A stretch of 48,499 bases of DNA from Gammaproteobacteria bacterium. GTDB lineage: Bacteria > Pseudomonadota > Gammaproteobacteria > Pseudomonadales > Ketobacteraceae. Positions within the stretch are counted from its first letter, which is position 1. Each line of letters begins with the position of its first letter. Positions 1 to 8,595 of the stretch are shown piece after piece. The position numbers and the translations under genes were made by a program. The DNA lies in NCBI GenBank assembly GCA_013178375.1, contig JABLXQ010000044.1:1-48499 (forward strand), in the 5' to 3' direction. The notes under the pieces are model-generated. The model worked only from the letters and a program-made list of their open reading frames with translations, searched no databases and was not told the origin of the DNA.

Positions 1-145
1 ACTGGCGCCCACGCTTGTTAACGGTTTTTATAAACCGGTCATTCATCGGGCTGCCAGTCCGGTAACTTGTTGGCGCAAGTTACGGGCTTCACTTTATCTG
101 TATTGGGGAAATTGAACCATACAAGTCGTTCAAGCGGAGCCGCTG
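1..145. other. Left flank of the insertion element with attC-like fragment and small hairpins
   Basis: No gene is supported here. The stretch at about 112-145 reads like the left end of an integron attC site (ACAAGTCGTTCAAGCGG, positions 122-138) and is cut by the insertion element eight bases later. Two inverted repeats are visible: CGGTTT-TTAT-AAACCG near 22-37, and GTAACTTG-TTGGCG-CAAGTTAC near 62-83. A GTTAGCC box, resembling the right-hand core of attC, appears on the far side of the element at about 1324-1330. The two halves do not pair well as a complete attC, so this is only a suggestion. Confidence 0.3.
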
Positions 146-173
146 GAGGGTGTAAATAAAACTGTGTAAGCGG
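146..173 (+). repeat. Left terminal inverted repeat of the IS256-type element
   Basis: Begins GAGGGTGTAAATAAAACTGT and pairs with the repeat at 1275-1302 with four mismatches in 28 positions. The GAGGGT tip and the internal ACTGTGTAA block are identical in both ends. Confidence 0.8.
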
Positions 174-199
174 TTATCTTATATCTCAAGGAGACGAAG

Positions 200-1265
200 A
201 TGACCAACCTCACAGAGAAACAGCAAGCCCTACTCGACGAGCTGCTCAAAGACTTTAAGGGCGACGCAAAGGATCTGCTGGGCCAGCATGGGCTGATCAA
301 GCAGATCACCAAGCGCGCCCTGGAATCAGCCCTCGAAGGCGAGATGACCGATCACCTGGGTTACGAACCTCACGCTGCTGGCGGTAAGAATTCCGGCAAT
401 TCCCGCAATGGCCGCAGCCGCAAGACCGTCAAGACGGCCGATGGCGACGTAAACATCGAAGTGCCCCGCGACCGTAACGGCAGCTTCGAGCCGCAGATCG
501 TCCGTAAACGTCAGCGCCGGCTGGAGGGCCTGGACGACAAGATCATCGCCCTCTATGCCCGGGGTCTGACGACCCGGGAAATCCAGGACGAACTCACCGA
601 GATGTACGGCACCGAAGTCTCGCCCACCCTGATTTCCAACGTCACCAATAGCGTGCTGGAAGATGTTCAGGCCTGGCAGGCACGGCCGCTGGATCGGGTC
701 TATCCGGTGCTCTATTTCGATTGCCTGTTCGTCAAATCCCGTCAGGACGGCCCGGTACGCAACAAGGCGGTGTACCTGGCTCTGGGCATTAATTTGCAAG
801 GCGAGAAAGAGCTACTGGGCATGTGGATTGCGGAAACCGAGGGCGCCAAGTTCTGGCTGTCGGTGTTCAACGAACTCAAATCCCGGGGCGTCGAAGCCTG
901 CTTCATTGTCTGCGTGGATGGCCGCAGCCCGAGCCGCCTTGACGGCCTTTACTACCCAATGGGGTAGCCAGTACTCGGCTATCGTACCGAACTGGGAAAA
1001 CAACTGGGACCGGCTGACAGCTTTCTTCGATTATCCACCCGAGGTGCGCAAGGTGATCTACACCACCAATGCGATTGAGTCACTGAATTACAGCCTGCGT
1101 AAAGTCATCAAGGGGCGTGGCGCATTCCCTCATGATGAGGCCGTTCGCAAATTGCTGTATCTGGGTTTACGGAACGTGGCCAAGAAATGGACCATGCCAG
1201 TGCGGGACTGGAAAGCAGCGTTAAACCAGTTCATCATTCTGTACGGCGATAGAGTGCCGGTGTAA
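200..1265 (+). pseudogene. IS256-family transposase, inactivated by internal deletion and frameshift
   Basis: The first 240 codons read as an intact N-terminal two-thirds of an IS256/MULE-type transposase: the LTEKQQALLDELL start, the helical DNA-binding region (RGLTTREIQDEL) and the first two catalytic aspartates, Asp174 in YFDCLFVK and Asp240 in CVDG. Right after CVDG the frame breaks and stops at 965-967. The C-terminal third continues in another frame from about 925 (AARAALTAF) through the catalytic glutamate in TTNAIES (codon 1077-1079) to DRVPV at 1265. By comparison with the family, roughly 60 codons between the second Asp and AARAAL are missing, including the conserved C-x2-H segment. 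A good GGAG ribosome site sits at 190-193. The protein cannot be made whole, so the copy is dead unless complemented in trans. Confidence 0.9.
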
Positions 1266-1274
1266 TTTGAACTG

Positions 1275-1302
1275 CCGTTTACACAGTTATTTTTATACCC
1301 TC
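1275..1302 (-). repeat. Right terminal inverted repeat of the IS256-type element
   Basis: Reverse complement begins GAGGGTATAAAAATAACTGT and matches the left end at 24 of 28 positions. It starts 10 bases after the transposase stop codon, the usual compact arrangement. Confidence 0.8.
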
Positions 1303-1377
1303 TCATCGGCTGGAAAAATCAGTTGTTAGCCAAGGCGGCGGCCGTGTTTGGAGGTGACGACAAGGCTGCTCAGCGCA

Positions 1378-3345
1378 CTACCCGCAAAGCTCCACCAAAA
1401 CAAAATTGCTCCCAACCGTCTCTCCGGATAAACAAAATACCTCCATGATTTCTCCATCCCTGTTTGCACGTATAACGTGCTCCATTTTCATCGCTTCCAT
1501 CACAACCAAGGGCTGCCCCCTTTTCACAGATTGGCCCTTTTCAACCAGAATGCTACTTATTACTCCTGGCATCGGTGATGTCAGTTTCCGCGCAGAGTCG
1601 GCTTTTTCTGTCCCCGTAGCTTGTAGTGTTTTCTTCATGCTTACGCAAAAACACTCATTGAAAACCAAGGTTTCAGCCGTTTTCTGAAATATCCGGAATG
1701 CGCCATTAAATGAGCCAGTTACGCGAAGCAGGTTTTCGGAATTGGTCGCCTCAAGCTGAAATTCGCTGTCTCCAGCGTTGATCCTGTAGTTGAAGCCGTC
1801 TTCAGAAACCGTGGCTATCTTGATTTTCCCTTCTATTCCATAACGGTAGATTGATCCCTTTCTCGAGTTGGCTCGCCAGTTTCTATTGAAACTCCATTCG
1901 TCAATTGCTTGATCTGGTGTTTCTATCAGGTATTCATGTAAGGCCGCAACTGCTACATGTCGATCCGAAATAGGCGCAGTTAACTGAAGTGAATGCTGAT
2001 TCGCCGCGATGAAATTGGTGGCCAGTTTGCATTGCTGAAAGTCTGCATTCGAAATGAGTTGGTAAAGATAGCTGATGTTGGTTTCGATGCCGCTGATACA
2101 AAAACTTTCCAGCGCCTGCTGCATGCGGCGGATTGCGCCATCGCGGGATTTATCCCAGGTGATCAGTTTTGCAATCATGGAATCATAGTAAATACTGATG
2201 GTGTCTGCGTCGCGGACTCCTGAGTCAAGCCGGATGTTCGGCGATGGCATCGGCTTACACAGTATCTGGAACGGACCAATAGATGGCATAAAATCAGTTG
2301 CCGGATTTTCAGCGCAGATGCGCACCTCAATTGAATGCCCGTTCTGGACAATTTCGTCCTGCTTTTTCGGTAGTGGGAGTGATTGCGCTACCAGGATCTG
2401 CCACTCCACAAGATCCTGTCCGGTAATCATTTCCGTAACGGGATGTTCAACTTGGAGGCGGGTGTTCATTTCCATGAAGTAATAGTGGTCGCGACCGTCG
2501 TAGAGGAATTCTACTGTTCCCGCGCCGGTATATTGAATGGCCTTTGCGGCTGCGATTGCATCCCGGTGCAGGCCGGTCCGGATGTGGTCCGGCAGATCAG
2601 GTGCCGGGCATTCTTCAATGATTTTCTGGTGTCTGCGCTGGATCGAGCAGTCTCGCTCAAACAGGTGGACAGCGTTGCCATATTCGTCGCAGAAAATTTG
2701 TACCTCTACATGGCGAGGGCAGTCGATGTATTTTTCGATAAGCAAGTGATCGTCGGAAAAAGAGGCCAACGCCTCGCGACGGCAGCTGGCAATGGAGTCC
2801 GGCAGGTCTTCCGCCGAGTGAACCACCCGCATGCCTTTGCCGCCGCCACCCATCGCGGCTTTGAGCAAGACTGGAAAGCCGATTTTCTCTGCTTCACTGA
2901 TCAGTCTCGATTCGCTCTGGTCATCACCGTGGTAACCGGGAATCAGGGGGATTCCAATTGATTCCATCAGTTGTTTGGCGGCAGATTTCGAGCCCATTGC
3001 CCGGATAGCAGTGGCGGATGGTCCAATGAAACGAATGCCATGGATTTCGCACTGTTCAGCAAACTCGGCATTTTCCGATAGAAAGCCATAGCCAGGATGA
3101 ATGGCGTTGGCTTTGCTCTGCTGCGCAGCGGCCATGATGCGGGGAATATTGAGGTAGCTTTCGCTGGAAGACGCTCCCCCGATGTGAATGGCTTCATCAG
3201 CCAGTTCCACGTGCAGTGCATTGCGATCAGCATCGGAATACACCGCTACGCTGCGAATGCCCATCTGCTTGAGCGTGCGAATGATGCGGCAGGCGATTTC
3301 GCCGCGATTGGCAATCAGTACCTTGGAAAAGTAGTGGGCTTTCAT
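1378..3345 (-). CDS. liuD: Methylcrotonyl-CoA carboxylase, biotin-carboxylase/BCCP alpha subunit
   Basis: ATP- and bicarbonate-dependent alpha subunit that carboxylates its own biotin for conversion of 3-methylcrotonyl-CoA to 3-methylglutaconyl-CoA in leucine breakdown. The 655-residue protein has the biotin carboxylase N-domain (KVLIANRGEIACRII), the ATP-grasp glycine loop (KAAMGGGGKGMR), the EMNTRLQVEHPVTE catalytic segment, a middle linker and a C-terminal biotinyl domain with EAMKMEH holding the biotinylated lysine. A TTG exists at 3363, but ATG at 3345 is preferred: it lies 5 bp after the liuC stop with GGAG 12 bases upstream. Geranyl-CoA carboxylase is the main alternative; the liuR-A-B-C context favours the leucine pathway. 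The 3' half is visibly richer in A+T than the other operon genes (24 G+C in 60 at 1801-1860, against 36 in 60 at 4801-4860 in liuB). Confidence 0.9.
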   Translation of the reverse strand: MKAHYFSKVLIANRGEIACRIIRTLKQMGIRSVAVYSDADRNALHVELADEAIHIGGASSSESYLNIPRIMAAAQQSKANAIHPGYGFLSENAEFAEQCEIHGIRFIGPSATAIRAMGSKSAAKQLMESIGIPLIPGYHGDDQSESRLISEAEKIGFPVLLKAAMGGGGKGMRVVHSAEDLPDSIASCRREALASFSDDHLLIEKYIDCPRHVEVQIFCDEYGNAVHLFERDCSIQRRHQKIIEECPAPDLPDHIRTGLHRDAIAAAKAIQYTGAGTVEFLYDGRDHYYFMEMNTRLQVEHPVTEMITGQDLVEWQILVAQSLPLPKKQDEIVQNGHSIEVRICAENPATDFMPSIGPFQILCKPMPSPNIRLDSGVRDADTISIYYDSMIAKLITWDKSRDGAIRRMQQALESFCISGIETNISYLYQLISNADFQQCKLATNFIAANQHSLQLTAPISDRHVAVAALHEYLIETPDQAIDEWSFNRNWRANSRKGSIYRYGIEGKIKIATVSEDGFNYRINAGDSEFQLEATNSENLLRVTGSFNGAFRIFQKTAETLVFNECFCVSMKKTLQATGTEKADSARKLTSPMPGVISSILVEKGQSVKRGQPLVVMEAMKMEHVIRANRDGEIMEVFCLSGETVGSNFVLVELCG

Positions 3346-3350
3346 TTCGA

Positions 3351-4139
3351 TTATTTGCTCCAATCCGGTTTTCTTTTTTCCAGAAACGAATTCAGTCCTT
3401 CCTGTCCTTCCCTGGAAACGCGGAGGCGGGCAATCAGGTCGATGGTTTTGTCGCGCAATTCGTCGTTTAAGGGCAGGCCTGCTACCTGCTGTAGAAGTCG
3501 CTTGGCTTCCTGAGTGGCAACGGGACCATTTTTCAGCACGGATTCGCAGATGCCATGGATGATGCCGTCCAGCGCCTCGGGGCTGCCAGCGCGGTAAATC
3601 AAACCAAGTTTTTCAGCTTGGGCCACATCGATGATTTCGCCGGTAAGAAAATAGCGCCGTGACGCACGTTCACCGATGGCTCGGATAACGTAGGGACTGA
3701 TGACAGCTGGCACTAAACCCAGCCGGACTTCGCTCAGGCAGAAAGTGGCATCATCGGATGCGAAGGCCATATCGCAACAGGTGATCAGGCCCAGCGCGCC
3801 ACCATAAGACGCGCCAGTGATCCTCGCGATGGTGGGTGCAGGGAATTCGTGCAGGCTGCGCATGAGCTGTGACAACTGCACAGCATCAGCCCTGTTCTCG
3901 GCAAAGCTCATTCCGGCCATGCTGCGCATCCAGTGAATGTCAGCGCCGGCCGAGAAGTGGCGTCCGCTGGACCGCAATATCAATGTGCGCACTGCTGTGT
4001 CGGTAGCGCATCGGGCGATGGCATCCGTCATTTCCCGAATCATTTCTGCGTTGAACGCATTACTGGTGTCCGGGCGGTTCAGTACGAGCGTCGCAATGCC
4101 GCGAGGATCGATACCGAGTTGAATGGTGTTGTAGTGCAT
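3351..4139 (-). CDS. liuC: Methylglutaconyl-CoA hydratase (enoyl-CoA hydratase family)
   Basis: Crotonase-fold enzyme hydrating 3-methylglutaconyl-CoA to HMG-CoA, the step after the carboxylase encoded on both sides of it. The 262 residues carry the crotonase oxyanion-hole segments (SAGADIHWM and GASYGGALGLITCCDMAFA) and the FCLSEVRLGLVPAVISPYV stretch typical of this family. An in-frame upstream start at 4190 would extend into liuB; the ATG at 4139 has GAGGTG five bases upstream and begins 7 bp after the liuB stop, so it is chosen. The specific assignment rests on position between liuB and liuD; sequence alone would only give enoyl-CoA hydratase/isomerase. Confidence 0.88.
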   Translation of the reverse strand: MHYNTIQLGIDPRGIATLVLNRPDTSNAFNAEMIREMTDAIARCATDTAVRTLILRSSGRHFSAGADIHWMRSMAGMSFAENRADAVQLSQLMRSLHEFPAPTIARITGASYGGALGLITCCDMAFASDDATFCLSEVRLGLVPAVISPYVIRAIGERASRRYFLTGEIIDVAQAEKLGLIYRAGSPEALDGIIHGICESVLKNGPVATQEAKRLLQQVAGLPLNDELRDKTIDLIARLRVSREGQEGLNSFLEKRKPDWSK

Positions 4140-4146
4140 GGGCACC

Positions 4147-5754
4147 TCACATTCTGAATACGCCAAAGCGCGTGTCTTCGATCGGCGCATTCAGTGTGGC
4201 GGACAGTGCCAGCCCCAGCACTTCGCGGGTCTGCGTGGGATCGATGACGCCGTCATCCCACAGGCGCGCACTGGCGTAAAAGGGGTTGCCCTGGTGTTCA
4301 TAGGTATCAATGATGGGGCGCTTGAATGCCTGTTCATCCTCGGCCGACCAGGTCTTGCCGGATTTTTCCAGATTGTCCCGTTTCACCTGCGCGAGAACGC
4401 CGGCCGCCTGTTCGCCACCCATCACGGAAATGCGTGCGTTGGGCCACATGAACAGGAAGCGTGGATCGTAGGCGCGGCCACACATGCCGTAGTTGCCGGC
4501 GCCGAAGCTGCCGCCGATGATGAGGGTCAGCTTGGGTACCTGTGCTGTGGCCACTGCCGTCACCATTTTGGCGCCGTGTTTGGCGATGCCCTGGTTTTCG
4601 TATTCCTTGCCCACCATGAATCCAGTGATGTTCTGCAGAAATAGCAGTGGTATTTTCCGCTGCGCACACAGTTCGATGAAGTGAGCGCCCTTCATTGCGG
4701 ATTCGGAAAACAGTATTCCATTATTCGCCACGATTCCGACCGGATAGCCATAAAGGCGGGCAAAACCGCACACCAGCGTCGTTCCGTACAGGGCTTTGAA
4801 TTCATCGAACTCGGAGCCGTCCACCACCCGGGCGATGACTTCCCGCACGTCGAAGGTTTTTTTGCTGTCAGTGGGAATCAGGCCCAGCAGTTCTCCCGCC
4901 GGGTAGAGTGGGGCGCGTATTTCAGCGCGATCCATCTCGACCTTTTTGACGCGGTTCAGACGTGCAACGGATTGACGCGCCAGCTGCAGTGCGTGATCGT
5001 CGTTCTCGGCAAAATGGTCGGCGACGCCAGAAATTCGGCAATGCACGTCGGCTCCGCCCAGGTCTTCAGCGGACACTTCCTCGCCTGTTGCGGCTTTTAC
5101 CAGCGGCGGTCCTGCCAGGAAAATAGTGCCTTGTTTTTTCACGATGATGCTTTCATCGCTCATCGCGGGCACGTAGGCGCCGCCTGCGGTGCACGAGCCC
5201 ATTACCGCGGCAATCTGTGGAATGTTTTTCGCCGACATGTTGGCCTGATTGAAGAAAATCCGGCCGAAGTGTTCACGGTCAGGAAACACATCGTCCTGTC
5301 GTGGCAGGTTGGCGCCGCCGGAATCCACCAGGTAAATGCAGGGCAGGTGGTTTTGCTCGGCAATGGTTTGCGCACGCAGGTGTTTCTTCACCGTCAGCGG
5401 ATAATAAGTACCGCCTTTCACAGTGGCGTCGTTGGCTATAATCATGCATTCGATTCCGGACACCCGGCCGATGCCGGCAATCAGTCCGGCGCAGGGCACT
5501 TCCTCGTCATACACGCCCAGGGCTGTCAGTTGGCCGATTTCCAGAAAAGCCGAACCCCGGTCCAGGAGCCGCATTACACGCTCCCGTGGCAGCAGTTTGC
5601 CCCGCGCCAAGTGTTTGGCCTGTGCATCGGCGCCGCCACCTTGTTGAATTTTCTCCACTGTGGCGTACAGTTCAGATACCAGTTTATCCATGCGCTGCTT
5701 GTTGGCATGGAACGCTTCGGATTGCGGATTGATTTCGGTGGAAAGAACCGGCAT
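4147..5754 (-). CDS. liuB: Methylcrotonyl-CoA carboxylase, carboxyltransferase beta subunit
   Basis: Carboxyltransferase partner of LiuD; moves the carboxyl group from biotin to 3-methylcrotonyl-CoA. The 535-residue protein shows the expected acyl-CoA carboxylase beta layout: N-terminal domain with [35 protein letters not shown], the glycine-rich [17 protein letters not shown] oxyanion-hole region, and a C-terminal domain with [30 protein letters not shown] and [20 protein letters not shown]. The [11 protein letters not shown] and GANLPRQ segments are characteristic of methylcrotonyl- rather than propionyl-CoA carboxylases. GAGG lies 8-9 bases before the ATG, overlapping the liuA stop region; the gap to liuA is 11 bp. 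Confidence 0.95.
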   Translation of the reverse strand: MPVLSTEINPQSEAFHANKQRMDKLVSELYATVEKIQQGGGADAQAKHLARGKLLPRERVMRLLDRGSAFLEIGQLTALGVYDEEVPCAGLIAGIGRVSGIECMIIANDATVKGGTYYPLTVKKHLRAQTIAEQNHLPCIYLVDSGGANLPRQDDVFPDREHFGRIFFNQANMSAKNIPQIAAVMGSCTAGGAYVPAMSDESIIVKKQGTIFLAGPPLVKAATGEEVSAEDLGGADVHCRISGVADHFAENDDHALQLARQSVARLNRVKKVEMDRAEIRAPLYPAGELLGLIPTDSKKTFDVREVIARVVDGSEFDEFKALYGTTLVCGFARLYGYPVGIVANNGILFSESAMKGAHFIELCAQRKIPLLFLQNITGFMVGKEYENQGIAKHGAKMVTAVATAQVPKLTLIIGGSFGAGNYGMCGRAYDPRFLFMWPNARISVMGGEQAAGVLAQVKRDNLEKSGKTWSAEDEQAFKRPIIDTYEHQGNPFYASARLWDDGVIDPTQTREVLGLALSATLNAPIEDTRFGVFRM

Positions 5755-5765
5755 TTCGTTTGGCC

Positions 5766-6935
5766 TCAGCAGGTTTCGTTAAAGAGTTCGCGGCCGATCA
5801 GCATCCGGCGGATTTCCGACGTGCCGGCACCGATTTCATACAGTTTGGCGTCGCGGAGCAAACGTCCGGTTGGGTAGTCGTTGATATAGCCATTGCCGCC
5901 CAGTGCCTGAATGGATTCCAGTGCGCAGCGTGTGGCATTTTCCGCGGTGTAGAGAATCACGGCTGCCGCATCCTTGCGCGAGGTTTCGCCCCGGTCACAG
6001 GCTTTGGCGACCGCATATAAATAAGCGCGGCTTGCATTGGTGATGGTGTACATGTCTGCCAGCTTGGCCTGCATCAGCTGGAATTCGCCGATGGACTGGC
6101 CGAACTGCTTGCGATCATGCACGTAGGGCACCACAACATCCAGGCACGCCAGCATGATGCCGGTGGGGCCGCCAGACAGCACGACACGCTCGTAGTCCAG
6201 TCCGCTCATCAATACCTTCACGCCTTCGTTCAGTTTGCCGAGGATGTTTTCTTCCGGCACTTCGCAATCAACGAAAACCAGTTCGCAGGTGTTGGAGCCC
6301 CGCATGCCGAGCTTGTCCAGCTTCTGCGCCCGTGAAAAGCCGGGAAAATCCCGCTCCACGATGAAAGCGGTCATACCCTTGGGCCCGCGCTCGGGTTCGG
6401 TCTTCGCGTAAATAACGTAAGTGTTGGCGTCCGGGCCGTTGGTGATCCACATCTTGTTACCGTTCAGAACATAGCGGTCGCCTTGCTTGCGTGCGGTCAG
6501 TTTCATGCTGACCACATCGGAACCCGCACCGGGCTCACTCATGGCCAATGCACCGACATGCTCGCCGCTGACCAGTTTCGGCAGATATTTCGCTTTCTGC
6601 TGTTCAGTGCCGTTGCGGAAAATTTGGTTGACGCACAGGTTGGAATGCGCACCATAACTCAACGCCACTGCTGCTGAGGCCCGGCTGATTTCCTCGATGG
6701 CGATCACGTGGGCCAGATAACCCAGATTCGCCCCCCCGTACTGTTCCGACACAGTCACACCCAGCAGTCCCAGGTCGCCGAATTTGCGCCACAGGTCAGC
6801 GGGAAAATTGTTGTCGCGATCAATGGCGGTGGCACGAGGTGCAATTTCTTTTTGCGCGAACGCGTGCACGCTGTCACGCAGCATGTCGATGGTTTCGCCA
6901 AGATCAAAATTGAGGGAAGGGTAGGGCAGCGTCAT
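5766..6935 (-). CDS. liuA: Isovaleryl-CoA dehydrogenase
   Basis: FAD-dependent acyl-CoA dehydrogenase oxidising isovaleryl-CoA to 3-methylcrotonyl-CoA, passing electrons to ETF. The 389 residues are full length: N-terminal helical domain, [17 protein letters not shown] and [17 protein letters not shown] in the beta domain, [15 protein letters not shown] for FAD binding and the [20 protein letters not shown] segment near the C-terminus. In isovaleryl-CoA dehydrogenases the catalytic base is an internal Glu in helix G rather than the EGT glutamate of MCAD; here the corresponding [13 protein letters not shown] is present, supporting the assignment. The ATG follows the liuR stop by 3 bp, with GAGGAA from the last liuR codons as ribosome site. 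Confidence 0.94.
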   Translation of the reverse strand: MTLPYPSLNFDLGETIDMLRDSVHAFAQKEIAPRATAIDRDNNFPADLWRKFGDLGLLGVTVSEQYGGANLGYLAHVIAIEEISRASAAVALSYGAHSNLCVNQIFRNGTEQQKAKYLPKLVSGEHVGALAMSEPGAGSDVVSMKLTARKQGDRYVLNGNKMWITNGPDANTYVIYAKTEPERGPKGMTAFIVERDFPGFSRAQKLDKLGMRGSNTCELVFVDCEVPEENILGKLNEGVKVLMSGLDYERVVLSGGPTGIMLACLDVVVPYVHDRKQFGQSIGEFQLMQAKLADMYTITNASRAYLYAVAKACDRGETSRKDAAAVILYTAENATRCALESIQALGGNGYINDYPTGRLLRDAKLYEIGAGTSEIRRMLIGRELFNETC

Positions 6936-6938
6936 GCG

Positions 6939-7334
6939 TTATTCCTCAGCGCTGGAGTGATTGATTCCGTGCATCGCCGCCACGCAGCGTTCACGCGCTT
7001 CTTGCAGTTCGATTTTCATGATGTGGATGTCGTTGAGTTGCTGGTCGAGCAGCGCTTCCTTGTCATCCAGAGTGTCCAGCATGGTTTGCAGTTGCTGCCG
7101 GTTGCCGGACGCAGGGTCGTACATTTCGAACAGCTTGCGACTTTCTGCCAGGGTAAAACCCAGCCGCTTGCCCCGCAGGATCAGCTTCAGCAGCACCCGG
7201 TCGCGGGGGCTGTAGATACGCTTCTGACCTTCCCGCCGTGGCGCCAGCAGGCCCTCATCCTCATAAAAGCGGATGGTGCGGGTGGTGATGTCGAATTCCC
7301 TGGACAGGTCGGTGATGCTGTAAGTCTTGCTCAT
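6939..7334 (-). CDS. liuR: MerR-family regulator of leucine/isovalerate catabolism
   Basis: First gene of the operon and its likely regulator. The 131-residue protein has an N-terminal MerR winged helix-turn-helix (YSITDLSREFDITTRTIRFYEDEGLLAP, residues 5-32), the second wing with RIYSPRDRVLLKLI, and a C-terminal helical dimerisation region (residues about 75-120) with no metal-binding cysteine cluster. This is the usual LiuR architecture, and the gene directly precedes liuA with a 3-bp gap. A TTTACG-N4-CGTAAA palindrome 45 bp upstream is the probable operator, so it should autoregulate the whole operon in response to a branched-chain catabolic intermediate. The response to a specific ligand is inferred from the family. 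Confidence 0.92.
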   Translation of the reverse strand: MSKTYSITDLSREFDITTRTIRFYEDEGLLAPRREGQKRIYSPRDRVLLKLILRGKRLGFTLAESRKLFEMYDPASGNRQQLQTMLDTLDDKEALLDQQLNDIHIMKIELQEARERCVAAMHGINHSSAEE

Positions 7335-7378
7335 GGGTCGTTGGTTCCGCCGCCAAGGCGCTTTTCTGGCTGCATGAG

Positions 7379-7394
7379 TTTACGTTTACGTAAA
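7379..7394 (-). promoter_or_regulatory. Probable LiuR operator
   Basis: TTTACGTTTACGTAAA, half-sites TTTACG and CGTAAA separated by four bases. It lies 45 bp upstream of the liuR start, where a MerR regulator would sit across its promoter spacer. The match to the published LiuR-type motif is from memory and should be compared against that matrix. Confidence 0.7.
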
Positions 7395-7505
7395 GGTAAT
7401 CCAGCCGGCATTGTGAATGCACGACAAAATTGTGGGGGACGCCATCTTCTGCCCCGGGCACCGAGCGTTAATTGTCCAGTCGTGGCAAGGCGTTACGGTC
7501 AATTA

Positions 7506-7527
7506 CACTTCGATAATAGTCGAAGTG
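7506..7527. repeat. Short perfect inverted repeat, possible operator
   Basis: CACTTCGA and TCGAAGTG arms around TAATAG, in the middle of the liuR / 7692 intergenic region. It is not followed by a T-run, so it is more like a protein-binding site than a terminator. The binding protein is unknown. Confidence 0.45.
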
Positions 7528-7632
7528 ATGCAAACCTTTATATACTCGGCGTCCATCCTGCCTTGCTCGCCGCAAGCGGTTGTATCGGAACCATAAAATA
7601 GTACTTTGGCTGGATGCCCGGGCCGACACCGG

Positions 7633-7641
7633 TGCTATGAT
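7633..7641 (+). promoter_or_regulatory. Candidate extended -10 promoter for the gene at 7692
   Basis: TGCTATGAT, an extended -10 (TG-N-TATGAT) about 50 bp upstream of the start codon. No good -35 is seen 17 bp further upstream, which extended -10 promoters can tolerate. Confidence 0.4.
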
Positions 7642-7691
7642 GCCCGACTTCTGCACCGAGCCAATTACCGATAACAAGGACCCTTATTGCC

Positions 7692-8501
7692 ATGACTCGA
7701 TTGACCCGCATTTCAATGTACCTGATGACCCTGCTGAGTGCCGTTCTGGCCTCTGCCGCGATTCCGGCCTACGCCGAAACGCCCGAGGAAAAAGGCTATG
7801 CGATCTTTGCCGAGGCTGAACGCCGCAACGAAGGATTTGGCGACAATCAGGGCGACATGCTGATGATCCTGAAGAACAAGCGGGAAAGCACCAGCCAGCG
7901 CGAAATGAAAATACAGGCATTGGAAGGCGCCAAGGGGGAAGGCGATAAGACCCTGATGGTATTCCTGTCACCCAAGGACCAGAAAGGTACAGCGCTGCTC
8001 ACCTATCAGCACGACGAGCGCGATGACGACCAGTGGCTTTATTTGCCGGCGTTGAAGCGGGTAAAGAAAATCGCCTCCAGCAAGAAGTCCGGCCCCTTCA
8101 TGGGCAGCGAGTTTTCCTTCGAGGATATCGGCGGCCAGGCGCTGGAGGAATACACCTATAAATATTTGCGCGACGAGCAGTATGAAGGTCAGGACTGCTT
8201 CGTGGTGGAGAGCTTTCCGAAAGACAAGAATTCTGGCTATACCAAGGTCGTGACCTGGATCGACAAACAGCATTACCGCACGCTGAAAGCCGACTTCTTT
8301 GATCGCAAGAACAGCCATCTCAAGACACTGGTGGCCCGCAACTTCAATCTTTACCTGGAAAAATTCTGGCGCCCGGCGGAACTGGAGATGGTCAACCTGC
8401 AGACTGGTCGCAGCACCGTGTTGCAGCAGAATAACCTGGCATTCAAAACCGGCCTGACCGAGGCCGATTTCAACAAGAACAGTTTGCAACGGGCCAAGTA
8501 A
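7692..8501 (+). CDS. Outer membrane lipoprotein-sorting protein (LolA-like fold)
   Basis: Periplasmic protein of the LolA-like superfamily. The 269 residues begin with a Sec signal peptide (hydrophobic stretch to about residue 28, cleavage after AYA). The mature protein has the family pattern: MLMILKNKRESTSQREMKI, KTLMVFLSPKDQKGTALLTYQ, QWLYLPALKRVKKIASSKKSGPFMGSEFSFEDI and WIDKQHYRTLKADFFDRK. In related genomes such proteins are often encoded beside an RND-type (MMPL) exporter and an outer-membrane protein; here the next gene is an outer-membrane-barrel candidate but no RND gene is present. The specific lipid or lipoprotein cargo is unknown. A terminator follows the stop, so it may be transcribed largely on its own. 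Confidence 0.85.
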   Translation: MTRLTRISMYLMTLLSAVLASAAIPAYAETPEEKGYAIFAEAERRNEGFGDNQGDMLMILKNKRESTSQREMKIQALEGAKGEGDKTLMVFLSPKDQKGTALLTYQHDERDDDQWLYLPALKRVKKIASSKKSGPFMGSEFSFEDIGGQALEEYTYKYLRDEQYEGQDCFVVESFPKDKNSGYTKVVTWIDKQHYRTLKADFFDRKNSHLKTLVARNFNLYLEKFWRPAELEMVNLQTGRSTVLQQNNLAFKTGLTEADFNKNSLQRAK

Positions 8502-8514
8502 ACCAGCCCCATCG

Positions 8515-8560
8515 AGCCGCGTCCCGGAGCTTGCAGCCCAAGCCTGTGACGCGGCTTTTT
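8515..8560 (+). terminator. Rho-independent terminator after the lipoprotein-sorting gene
   Basis: Outer stem AGCCGCGTC (8515-8523) with GACGCGGCT (8548-8556) followed by a T-run; an inner stem GCTTG/CAAGC at 8529-8543 extends the hairpin. It lies 13 bp after the stop codon. Confidence 0.8.
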
Positions 8561-8595
8561 AGTGGGCGCTTTCGATGGTGAAGACAGGACAGAAC

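Larger units (their letters stand above)
146..1302 (+). mobile_element. Decayed IS256-family insertion sequence
   Basis: The element is bounded by 28-bp imperfect terminal inverted repeats that match at 24 positions, both beginning GAGGGT and sharing ACTGTGTAA. It holds a single transposase gene that is broken by an internal deletion and frameshift. At about 1.16 kb it is shorter than a typical IS256-family element, consistent with loss of somewhat under 200 bp from the transposase. The 8 bases on either side (138-145 and 1303-1310) are not a direct repeat, so no target duplication survives or the flanks were rearranged after insertion. It lies 75 bp beyond the 3' end of the liu operon, where liuE would often be found. 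Confidence 0.85.
7335..7691. other. Divergent intergenic region between liuR and the lipoprotein-sorting gene
   Basis: No gene is supported in these 357 bp. They hold the LiuR-type operator at 7379-7394, an 8-bp perfect inverted repeat CACTTCGA-TAATAG-TCGAAGTG at 7506-7527, and an extended -10 element at 7633-7641 facing the rightward gene. The centre is otherwise unremarkable. Confidence 0.6.

Noticed and set aside
138-1310. 8-bp target-site duplication around the IS256-type element
   Set aside because: The flanks agccgctg and tcatcggc are not direct repeats.
1378-4139. Geranyl-CoA carboxylase (atu) cluster instead of liu
   Set aside because: Presence of an isovaleryl-CoA dehydrogenase-type gene, a LiuR-type MerR regulator and the methylglutaconyl-CoA hydratase slot favours the leucine pathway, though the two carboxylases are close relatives.
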